A model generated the notes under the pieces. That model was not told where the DNA came from, did not search any database, and saw only the letters and a program-made list of their open reading frames with translations. Below, in pieces: positions 51,001 to 58,393 of a DNA stretch of 64,000 nt; positions within the stretch are counted from its first letter, which is position 1, and every line of letters begins with the position of its first letter. The stretch comes from Telluribacter humicola (GTDB lineage: Bacteria > Bacteroidota > Bacteroidia > Cytophagales > Spirosomataceae), in NCBI RefSeq assembly GCF_017355935.1, contig NZ_JAFIQT010000006.1, positions 186,001 through 250,000 of the forward strand, in the 5' to 3' direction. The position numbers and the translations under genes were made by a program.

Positions 51001-52545
51001 CTAATCGCGATCGTTCACACGCAGGCTAAGCAACCCAGCCAGTATCATAGATACACCTCCCAGCACAAGCGCATAAATGGGCTCTCCTCCGAATAGTACT
51101 TTGACCAGAAAACCCAGTAGTGCTGCCGCTACAATTTGAGGTATTACGATGAAAAAGTTAAATACACCCATATAGTAGCCCATTTTACTGGCAGGTAGTG
51201 AACCGGCCAGCATAGCATAAGGTACCGAGAGAATGGAGGCCCAGGCTATACCAATGCCTACCATCGAAACCATCAGGTAGGTAGGATCCGATAGGAAATA
51301 AATCGAAAGCAAGCTTGCCCCACCGGCTACCAGACAAACCAGGTGCGCGACGCGACGGCTTGTCTGTCGGGCCAGGACCGGTATACCAAAGGCCACCAGA
51401 GCGGCAACTCCGTTGTATATTCCCATACAAAGACCTACCCAATCTGCCCCGTCGTTATAGAGTTTGGAGGTGGTGTCGGTGGTACCGTATACCCAGCTTG
51501 TTACGGCCGGTGTCATATATATCCACATGGCAAATAAGGCAAACCACGAGAAGAACTGCACAACTGCCAGCTGCTTCATAGTCGTAGGCATATTCTCAAA
51601 GTCATTCATAATGGTTACGAAGCCATTTTCGTAGCGGCTGATCTTCTGCAGGTAGCCCGAGGCGATAAAAAGCAATCCAACGATAGCGGTACCTAATGAA
51701 AACACGTACAGCTCCTTGTTGAGATTCTGCGTAGATAGCCATACCGTCAGCGCCAGTCCTATTAGGGTAATGATGCTCCCTTTCCGGATTTGCTTCTTAC
51801 CCGTAGCCGTATAATGAGCCGCAGAGATGGCAGGTGAAGTACCTGCATGAGCCTCCTCCGCATTTTCCTCGAAACTGTTCAGTTCTTCGGGAGGATACTC
51901 TTTTGACTTTACAACCGTCCAAAGCACTGCCGCCAGGAACACCGCACCTCCCAGGTAGAATGACCACTTTACGGAGTTAGGAATAACTCCCTCACCGGCT
52001 TGGTTAGGTACATCAAACCAGTTGGTCATGATGTAGGGCAGGGAGGAAGCTACGATCGCTCCGGTACCGATAAAGAAGCTCTGCATGGCAAAGCCAGTGG
52101 TACGTTGTTCGGAGGGGAGATTGTCTCCTACAAATGCCCGAAAAGGTTCCATCGTAATATTGATGGAGGCATCCATGATCCAGAGCATACCCGCGGCAAA
52201 CCAGAGGGTAGGTGAGTTGGGCATGACAAACAAGGCCAGTGATGCCAATACAGCTCCGGCCAGGAAGTAGGGGCGACGACGACCCAGGCGGGTCCAGGTG
52301 CGGTCGCTGAAGTACCCGACGATGGGCTGGATGATCAGGCCCGTGAGTGGAGCGGCTACCCAAAGAATGGGTATATCATCCACATTAGCTCCCAGAGTTT
52401 CAAAAATCCGGCTGACGTTGGCATTTTGTAACGCAAAGCCAAACTGGATTCCCAGGAAGCCAAAGCTCATGTTCCAGATGTCAAGGAAGCCGAGTCGGGG
52501 CTTCTGCCGGTGTGACACCTGGGGGGAAGATGCTGAAACTGCCAT
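51001..52545 (-). CDS. GPH/SLC45-type MFS sugar transporter
   Basis: 514 residues with about 12 membrane helices. The cytoplasmic loop motif SDRTWTRLGRRRPYFLAG between helices 2 and 3 is the signature of the GPH/SLC45 sucrose/maltose carriers, and PIVGYFSDR is conserved. Helix 5 region QSFFIGTGAIVASSLPYI and a C-terminal motif GIGIAWASILSVPYAMLAG are typical. Such carriers usually co-transport protons and disaccharides. It follows the amylase gene by 12 bases on the same strand, so a maltose or maltooligosaccharide substrate is likely. Confidence 0.9.
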   Translation of the reverse strand: MAVSASSPQVSHRQKPRLGFLDIWNMSFGFLGIQFGFALQNANVSRIFETLGANVDDIPILWVAAPLTGLIIQPIVGYFSDRTWTRLGRRRPYFLAGAVLASLALFVMPNSPTLWFAAGMLWIMDASINITMEPFRAFVGDNLPSEQRTTGFAMQSFFIGTGAIVASSLPYIMTNWFDVPNQAGEGVIPNSVKWSFYLGGAVFLAAVLWTVVKSKEYPPEELNSFEENAEEAHAGTSPAISAAHYTATGKKQIRKGSIITLIGLALTVWLSTQNLNKELYVFSLGTAIVGLLFIASGYLQKISRYENGFVTIMNDFENMPTTMKQLAVVQFFSWFALFAMWIYMTPAVTSWVYGTTDTTSKLYNDGADWVGLCMGIYNGVAALVAFGIPVLARQTSRRVAHLVCLVAGGASLLSIYFLSDPTYLMVSMVGIGIAWASILSVPYAMLAGSLPASKMGYYMGVFNFFIVIPQIVAAALLGFLVKVLFGGEPIYALVLGGVSMILAGLLSLRVNDRD

Positions 52546-52557
52546 ATATAGAGTGGA

Positions 52558-54396
52558 TTATTTTTTAGAAATCTCAAATATGCGGACTGACATGGGAGGC
52601 AGGCTTACAGGTACTCCCTCAGAGCCCATAGCACTACCTGTTACAACCTTTACATTATCGTTGGCCGGGAATACCTGCCTGAGCTGATACGAAGCAGCCA
52701 GGTCCAGCCCCAGCGAATCTTTGACTACCCCTTCCGGAATATGTACCGAAGTATTTATTATCCGGCTTTTGTCAAAGTTATACACACACAATAGCTTCTG
52801 CTCGTCTGTATAGCGCAGGTAGCTGTACACACGCGTCTTGTCGTAGTCCGAGCTTTGTCCATCTACATTGGCATATTGAAGGTCAAAGAAGTTGCCCCGG
52901 TAGATGGCTTCATTATTAAGTACGAAGTGGTTGAGGCGCTGGTAGAAGTCTCTCAACTCTTTCTGCTGAGGAGAAAGCTTACCCCCGTCAAATTTGCCTC
53001 CATTGACCCACTGCTGAAACTCCGGTACACCCCAGTAGTCAAAAATGGTAGTGCGACCGTCTTCTCCCTGAAACCCTTCCGCCTGTGTAGGATTCACACC
53101 TACCTCCTGACCAAAGTAGATCATCAGGGGACCCGTATGCAGGGTAGCGCTCAGAGTCATGGCCGGAATAGCTGCAAGCGGGTCACCGGCAAAGTACTTG
53201 GAAGCAATCCGCTGCTCGTCGTGGTTTTCCAGGAAGCGGAGCATGTGCTGGGCTATATCACCCGATTCTTTCTGCCATACCCGTGTGATGTCTTCTACGG
53301 TACCTTTGCCTTCCATGAGCCGGCGTACAGCATCATACAGGCCTACCTTGTCGTACAGATACGTAAACTGCCCGTTGCGGATGTAGTTGTGGTACTCAGC
53401 CGGGTTATATATTTCAGCGATAAAGATAATCTTCGGGTTTACCTTTTTGATCTCGGGGATCACCCACGCCCAGAACTCCACCGGTACCATTTCGGCCATG
53501 TCGCAGCGGAAGCCATCTACGCCCTTACGGGTCCAGAAGGTGAGTATATCGCGCATCTTCAGCCAGGTCGAGGGTATTGGGTCAAAGTGCTTGCTCCGGC
53601 CATTCAGGTAGTCGACGCCGTAGTTGAGCTTGATGGTTTCGAACCAGTCGTTGATCGTAGGCTGGGCCTGGAACACGTCATTACCCGTAGCCTTGGCGGG
53701 GCTTTCCTGGTAGGGAGCCGAAAACTCGACAGGGGCCTTTACCCCCTCAGGTACCCGGAAGTCCTGACCTGATATGTAGTAGAAGTTGTTAGTAGGAGCA
53801 AACGGTACGGTAGTATTATCCTCTTCTCCGAAATCCTTCACCCCGGCGGGCTTGGCATCCGAGTGGTACTGCCGGGCTACATGGTTGGGAACGAAGTCAA
53901 TAAGTACCTTCAGGCCATTGGAGTGGGTGCGCTCGACCAGGGCTTCAAATTCCTTCATCCGCTCCTTCACATTCACTGCCAGGTCCGGATTAACATCGTA
54001 ATAATCTTTAACGGCGTAAGGTGATCCGGCTATCCCTTTGACTATCAGAGGATGGTCTTGCTGGATGCCATAATCTGTATAATCTGTCATGGTGGCGTGC
54101 TCGATAACGCCGGTGTACCAAACGTGGGTGACTCCGAAGGTTTTAAGCTCATTTAACACAGCATTGGTTATATCATTGAACTTCCCTACGCCGTTTTCAT
54201 CGCGGGTTCCATTGAATTTGTTCGTGGTGTTCAGGTTGCCAAACAGGCGGGTAAAGATCTGGTAGATTACTAATTTGTCGTGATCCTGTACTTGTGTAGC
54301 CATAAGTTGGTTAGACTGGTTATCATTACTGGTACTACAGGCTCCGAGCAGGAGCCATGGTGAGAAAAGCACCAATATCGACAGCTTTTTTAACAT
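52558..54396 (-). CDS. GH13 alpha-amylase lipoprotein (SusG-like)
   Basis: 612 residues. A lipoprotein signal ends LLLGAC with lipidated C20, so the enzyme is tethered to the membrane, likely the outer one, facing the outside or periplasm. The GH13 catalytic triad is complete: nucleophile D299 in GFRCDMAEM, acid/base E328 in IFIAEIY and D393 in ENHDEQRIAS. The barrel begins at DKLVIYQIFTRLFG and the NH V/ H motif DFVPNHVARQ is present. It should cut alpha-1,4-glucans to smaller oligosaccharides. It is upstream of the transporter by 12 bases and divergent from a second GH13 gene, with a TACATTTG box at 54418-54425 on the minus strand as its likely -7 promoter. Confidence 0.95.
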   Translation of the reverse strand: MLKKLSILVLFSPWLLLGACSTSNDNQSNQLMATQVQDHDKLVIYQIFTRLFGNLNTTNKFNGTRDENGVGKFNDITNAVLNELKTFGVTHVWYTGVIEHATMTDYTDYGIQQDHPLIVKGIAGSPYAVKDYYDVNPDLAVNVKERMKEFEALVERTHSNGLKVLIDFVPNHVARQYHSDAKPAGVKDFGEEDNTTVPFAPTNNFYYISGQDFRVPEGVKAPVEFSAPYQESPAKATGNDVFQAQPTINDWFETIKLNYGVDYLNGRSKHFDPIPSTWLKMRDILTFWTRKGVDGFRCDMAEMVPVEFWAWVIPEIKKVNPKIIFIAEIYNPAEYHNYIRNGQFTYLYDKVGLYDAVRRLMEGKGTVEDITRVWQKESGDIAQHMLRFLENHDEQRIASKYFAGDPLAAIPAMTLSATLHTGPLMIYFGQEVGVNPTQAEGFQGEDGRTTIFDYWGVPEFQQWVNGGKFDGGKLSPQQKELRDFYQRLNHFVLNNEAIYRGNFFDLQYANVDGQSSDYDKTRVYSYLRYTDEQKLLCVYNFDKSRIINTSVHIPEGVVKDSLGLDLAASYQLRQVFPANDNVKVVTGSAMGSEGVPVSLPPMSVRIFEISKK

Positions 54397-54417
54397 TTTA
54401 GAAATAGGTTAAGAAAT

Positions 54418-54469
54418 CAAATGTAAACAGGATTAATTTGCGATAAAATAGACTATATGCTTTATTTTG
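54418..54469. promoter_or_regulatory. Divergent promoters of the two amylase genes
   Basis: On the minus strand TACATTTG (54418-54425, an exact TAnnTTTG match) precedes the gene at 54396. On the plus strand TTG (54438-54440) and TATTTTG (54463-54469) are separated by 22 bases, the same spacing as in the tRNA-Glu promoters, before the gene at 54498. Both are in a 101-base gap, which should also hold any shared operator. Confidence 0.45.
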
Positions 54470-54497
54470 ATACTCAATTTAGCTATCACTTAACAAT

Positions 54498-56429
54498 ATG
54501 AAAATGACCTCACGGGTGTTGTTCAGGAATATTCTCTCCCTTTTATTACTTTTTGTACTACTAAACTGTTCAGTCTCTGCCCAGAACCTGCAGGTACGGC
54601 GTGTCGAACCTACCAACTGGTGGGTGGGAATGAAGGAGCCGAGGCTCCAGTTGCTGCTGTACGGAAAAGATCTGGCAGGTAGTACTATTGAAGTAAATTA
54701 TCCGGGAGTACGGCTGGAAAAAGTCGATACTGTCGAAAATCCCAACTACCTGTTTGTTGATCTGACGGTAGGTCCCGATGCCCGCCCCGGTACCTTTAGT
54801 CTGGTACTGACTAAGAATGTACAGGTCCGAAAAGGTCGTCGTACCAGCACACAAAAGACCAGTACCGCTGTCCCCTATGAGCTAAGGGCTCGTACCAGCG
54901 ACCTGAAAGCGCAGGGGGTAGATCAGTCGGATTTTATTTACCTGGTCCTGCCGGATCGGTTTTCTAATGGCGATCCTTCTAATGACCGCTTCGCGGACAT
55001 GGCCGATACCAAAGCCGACCGGAGCAACCCATTCCTGCGCCACGGAGGGGATCTTCAGGGGATCATCAACCACATGGATTACTTTAAGGAAATGGGTGTA
55101 ACTGCCTTATGGTTAAACCCTATCATCGAAAATGATCAGCCTCTGACTGACGAAGGCGGAGCCATGCGGAGCGCCTATCACGGCTACGGATTTACGGATC
55201 ACTACCAGGTGGATAAGCGCCTGGGCGGGAACGCAGCCTACAAAAAACTGGTGGAAGTAGCCCACGCCAACGGGATCAAGGTAGTGCAGGATGCCGTCTA
55301 CAACCACGTAGGTGTCAACCACTGGTTCATTAAAGATCTGCCCATGAAGGACTGGCTGCACCAGTGGCCTGCCTACACCAACACCTCCTACAAGGATCAG
55401 CCGCTGGTAGACCCCTATGCTTCGGACATAGACCGTAAGGTAACCGCCGAGGGCTGGTTTGTCCCTTTCCTGCCCGATCTCAATCAGTCTAACCCTTATG
55501 TAGGTAACTACCTGCTCCAGCACGCCATTTGGACGGTCGAGAACTTTGGCATTGATGCCTGGCGAATTGATACCTACATGTACAATGACCTTGAGTTCAT
55601 GAACCGCTGCAACACGGCCCTACTGGAAGAGTATCCCCGGTTGCACATATTCGGAGAAAACTGGGTGAACAGCGTACTGAATCAGGCCTACTTCCAGCGC
55701 AACAACCTGCAGCTCTCTTTCAAGAGCAATCTGCCCGGCTCGGTTGACTTCCAGCTCCAGTTCGCCATGATGGACGCGCTGAACCAGAAGCCCGGCTGGA
55801 ACGAAGGCGTACAGCGCCTGTACCAGACGCTCGGTCAGGACTATGTGTACGAAGATCCGACCAAACTGGTCACCTTCCTGGACAACCACGATATGGACCG
55901 GTTCCTGTCGGTAGTGGGAGAGGATATCCAGAAGTACCGTATGGGCATTACCTGGTTGCTGACTACCCGGGGCATCCCTCAACTCTACTACGGCACCGAG
56001 ATCCTGATGAAGAACTTCAAAAACCCTTCCGACGCCGAAGTACGCAGAGACTTTCCGGGAGGTTTCCCCGGCGATCAGGAGAATAAGTTTGTAGCTGCCG
56101 GTCGTACCCAGGCCGAAAACGATGCCTTTAACTATGTGAAGAAGCTGGCTACCTACCGCAAAAATACGCCTGCACTGCACTCGGGTAAGCTGATGCAGTA
56201 CCTGCCCGAAAATAATGTGTACACGTACTTCCGGTACGATGATAACAAGACCATCATGATCATCTCCAATACCGGTGATACCGCGTACAGTCTTCCGACT
56301 AATCGCTATTCAGAAAGGATCAAGAGCGCGACCAAAGGCCGCAATGTGATCACGGACGAGACCATCTCGGTGGTAGGCAGCATTCAGCTGGCTCCTAAGT
56401 CTACCTATGTACTGGAGCTAATGCCCTGA
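54498..56429 (+). CDS. GH13 cyclomaltodextrinase/neopullulanase-type enzyme
   Basis: 643 residues with a signal peptide (1-28, ending CSVSAQ), so it is exported to the periplasm. Residues 30-130 are an N-terminal beta sandwich of the cyclomaltodextrinase-N type, with NWWVGMKEPRLQLLLYGK. The GH13 barrel has the complete triad: D358 in DAWRIDTYMY, E387 in LHIFGENWV and D465 in LDNHDMDRF. A C-terminal beta domain (about 560-643) follows. Substrates are probably maltodextrins or pullulan fragments made by the lipoprotein amylase. The terminator 56447-56482 follows. Confidence 0.93.
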   Translation: MKMTSRVLFRNILSLLLLFVLLNCSVSAQNLQVRRVEPTNWWVGMKEPRLQLLLYGKDLAGSTIEVNYPGVRLEKVDTVENPNYLFVDLTVGPDARPGTFSLVLTKNVQVRKGRRTSTQKTSTAVPYELRARTSDLKAQGVDQSDFIYLVLPDRFSNGDPSNDRFADMADTKADRSNPFLRHGGDLQGIINHMDYFKEMGVTALWLNPIIENDQPLTDEGGAMRSAYHGYGFTDHYQVDKRLGGNAAYKKLVEVAHANGIKVVQDAVYNHVGVNHWFIKDLPMKDWLHQWPAYTNTSYKDQPLVDPYASDIDRKVTAEGWFVPFLPDLNQSNPYVGNYLLQHAIWTVENFGIDAWRIDTYMYNDLEFMNRCNTALLEEYPRLHIFGENWVNSVLNQAYFQRNNLQLSFKSNLPGSVDFQLQFAMMDALNQKPGWNEGVQRLYQTLGQDYVYEDPTKLVTFLDNHDMDRFLSVVGEDIQKYRMGITWLLTTRGIPQLYYGTEILMKNFKNPSDAEVRRDFPGGFPGDQENKFVAAGRTQAENDAFNYVKKLATYRKNTPALHSGKLMQYLPENNVYTYFRYDDNKTIMIISNTGDTAYSLPTNRYSERIKSATKGRNVITDETISVVGSIQLAPKSTYVLELMP

Positions 56430-56446
56430 TACGGATTACTATAGTA

Positions 56447-56482
56447 AGCAAAAGGGTGAGCGGCTCACCCTTTTGCTTTTTT
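56447..56482 (+). terminator. Terminator after the second GH13 gene
   Basis: Perfect arms AGCAAAAGGGTGAGC (56447-56461) and GCTCACCCTTTTGCT (56463-56477) followed by TTTTT, 18 bases after the stop. Confidence 0.9.
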
Positions 56483-56556
56483 ATAAAGCTTTATCTGCCT
56501 GACCGGACACTCCCACTATACCTGACCCTATTTAACCTATTCCTATTTACTACTTC

Positions 56557-57138
56557 ATGAAAACCGAATATATAATTGCTGACTTAGTCGAAGAACTTTC
56601 TCAAAAGCATCGGACCATCCTGGCTACCTTAGATAATCAATTGGCTCCGCTGTCAGATAGCCAGAAAACCTGGAAGCCTGCGCCTGGTAGCTGGAGCATT
56701 ACGGAGTGCCTGGCCCACCTCAACCTGACCCATACGTACTACATCCGGCAGATTCAGAAAAAAGTAGACGATGTACCGCGCACCGTACCGGCTGCGCCCG
56801 AGAAGCGCTTTACGATGAGTCAGAACGGGAAGCTTATGCTCAAAGCACTCGATCCGGCCTCTACCTGGAAACTACCGGCACCAGCCATGGCTCGTCCTCG
56901 GGCCAATCCTGATCCGGAGTCGGTATTTGATCGTTTTGTTGAATTGGAAAACCTCTATCTGGAGCTGCTCCCACAAACGCCCCGGCTGGACCTGGAAGGG
57001 TCAAAAGTAATCTCTCCTTTTTTCAACTGGCTTAAGTTCCGGGCTGGTGATGTACTTATTTTTGTAACAGCGCATACTCAGCGGCACATCAATCAGGCCC
57101 TGCGGGTAATTCAGCGTCCGGACTTCCCTATGGCTTAA
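56557..57138 (+). CDS. DinB-like four-helix protein
   Basis: 193 residues. DinB/DinB_2-type features: WSITECLAHLNLTHTYYIRQI near 49-68 and the C-terminal FVTAHTQRHINQALRV with paired His. The putative metal site is His in LAHLNL plus the two His in THTQRH (read as H-T-Q-R-H). No signal peptide. Reaction unknown, as for most of the family. It is a second DinB-type gene in the window, only distantly similar to the one at 43010. It lies 199 bases before the toxin-antitoxin pair. Confidence 0.82.
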   Translation: MKTEYIIADLVEELSQKHRTILATLDNQLAPLSDSQKTWKPAPGSWSITECLAHLNLTHTYYIRQIQKKVDDVPRTVPAAPEKRFTMSQNGKLMLKALDPASTWKLPAPAMARPRANPDPESVFDRFVELENLYLELLPQTPRLDLEGSKVISPFFNWLKFRAGDVLIFVTAHTQRHINQALRVIQRPDFPMA

Positions 57139-57244
57139 TTGAGCCAATTATCCAGTTTTCTAACACCGACAAGTTAGTTAACGGCTATTAAAGCCCAAGT
57201 TAATCGCTTTTTTAAGCCTCCCTCTACCTCGTCAGACAGCTTAC

Positions 57245-57274
57245 TACCTGGTAGACAACAGGTATGATATTTTG
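57245..57274 (+). promoter_or_regulatory. Candidate operator and promoter of the RES-Xre pair
   Basis: Inverted repeat TACCTG (57245-57250) and CAGGTA (57259-57264), 8-base spacer, immediately before TATTTTG (57268-57274). It is about 64 bases upstream of the antitoxin ATG, where autoregulation by the Xre-type protein would be expected. Confidence 0.35.
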
Positions 57275-57337
57275 AGTTTAAAATTTTTTAAATATATTTA
57301 CGTTCAATTGACAGTTCTCGAATAATCATTTGATAGT

Positions 57338-57778
57338 ATGCAGGTATCGGTAAGTCAGGTCGTAGCTATACTGGGAGGAAAGAAATTCCTGCAGGTAGGG
57401 GTGGATAATACCCTCGATTTTATACGTGCCGCTGAGAAAGGGTTCTCTATCTCGGTAGCGCAGCGTGTACAGCAGCGCCTCGATCTTTCTAACAAACAGT
57501 TTAGCCGCTTGCTGAATCTGTCCGAAAGTACCTTTCAGCGCCGGATTAAAAATAAAACCGCTCTTTCATCCGAAGAGAGCGAAAAGGTCATTGAGCTTTC
57601 AACGATCATAGCCAAGGGACTGGAAGTGTTTGAAGATGAGGAAGCCCTCAAATTCTGGCTCAATACGCCGATCCTGGCCCTCGGCAACCGCAAGCCCGTA
57701 GAGATACTCAATTCGTCCCTTGGTCGCGAAGAGGTCATGGACATCCTGTTCCGGATTGAGCACGGTCTCTACTCCTAA
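57338..57778 (+). CDS. Xre/MbcA-type antitoxin (DUF2384-like)
   Basis: 146 residues. The N-terminal half is a helical Xre-like DNA-binding region (KQFSRLLNLSESTFQRRIKNKTALS, about 56-80), and the C-terminal half is a toxin-binding domain (KVIELSTIIAKGLEVFED, FWLNTPILALGNRKPVEIL) typical of the RES-Xre antitoxins. The frame ends 3 bases before the RES toxin start. By family knowledge it neutralises the toxin and represses its own promoter. The order antitoxin-then-toxin agrees with the known arrangement. Confidence 0.92.
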   Translation: MQVSVSQVVAILGGKKFLQVGVDNTLDFIRAAEKGFSISVAQRVQQRLDLSNKQFSRLLNLSESTFQRRIKNKTALSSEESEKVIELSTIIAKGLEVFEDEEALKFWLNTPILALGNRKPVEILNSSLGREEVMDILFRIEHGLYS

Positions 57779-57781
57779 TCT

Positions 57782-58231
57782 ATGCTGCTTTACCGCATTA
57801 CCAGGGATACCTATGCGTATGATCTTATGGCTACCGGCTGCCTCTACGGCAATGGCCGCTGGCATCGCCGGGGTACGCGGGTACTCTATACCTCCGAGCA
57901 CGTGTCACTAGCCAAGCTGGAGGTTCTTGCCAATTCTGTTATTCTGCCTAAAAATCAGGTACTGGTTACCATTGAAGTACCGGATGGGGCCACTATACAA
58001 CTCCTGACCCCTGACGAACTGCCGCAGGACTGGTGGAACTTTCCGTATCCCGATGCTTTGGCTGACTACACTGAGGAATGGATTCGCGACGGTGATAGCT
58101 GGATTCTTAAAGTACCTTCCGCTCAATCCATCAACGAATACAATTATCTGCTCAATCCGTTGCACCCACAACACAACCTGGCCAGGGTAGTAGGAGTAGC
58201 GCCTGTACAGTTTGACAAACGCCTTAAGTAG
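57782..58231 (+). CDS. RES-domain toxin
   Basis: 149 residues, the usual length. RES toxins of this type degrade or ADP-ribosylate using NAD+; characterised members deplete cellular NAD+. The sequence shows the conserved R26 in GNGRWHRRG, Y36 in VLYTSE and E47 in AKLEVL. The spacings R-to-Y (10) and Y-to-E (11) agree with the pattern described for the Pseudomonas putida toxin. The C-terminal NEYNYLLNP and DKRLK are family-like. The catalytic residues are present, so the toxin is likely functional. Confidence 0.92.
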   Translation: MLLYRITRDTYAYDLMATGCLYGNGRWHRRGTRVLYTSEHVSLAKLEVLANSVILPKNQVLVTIEVPDGATIQLLTPDELPQDWWNFPYPDALADYTEEWIRDGDSWILKVPSAQSINEYNYLLNPLHPQHNLARVVGVAPVQFDKRLK

Positions 58232-58241
58232 GAGGCAGGCT

Positions 58242-58249
58242 TATATTTG
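58242..58249 (+). promoter_or_regulatory. Candidate -7 promoter box before the TPR gene
   Basis: TATATTTG matches TAnnTTTG exactly. It is 145 bases before the chosen ATG and no clear -33 TTG is at the right distance, so this is weak. Confidence 0.25.
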
Positions 58250-58393
58250 CAGGTAGCGACCTATAATAGTATATAAATATTGAATATTGAATAAAAAATT
58301 GGACATAAGTACTAAAAAAGCCTCCTGATATGCCTGCAAGTTGATATTTATATGATTTTATAGTAGGTTAGAGTGTCGGAAGTTGATTACAAC

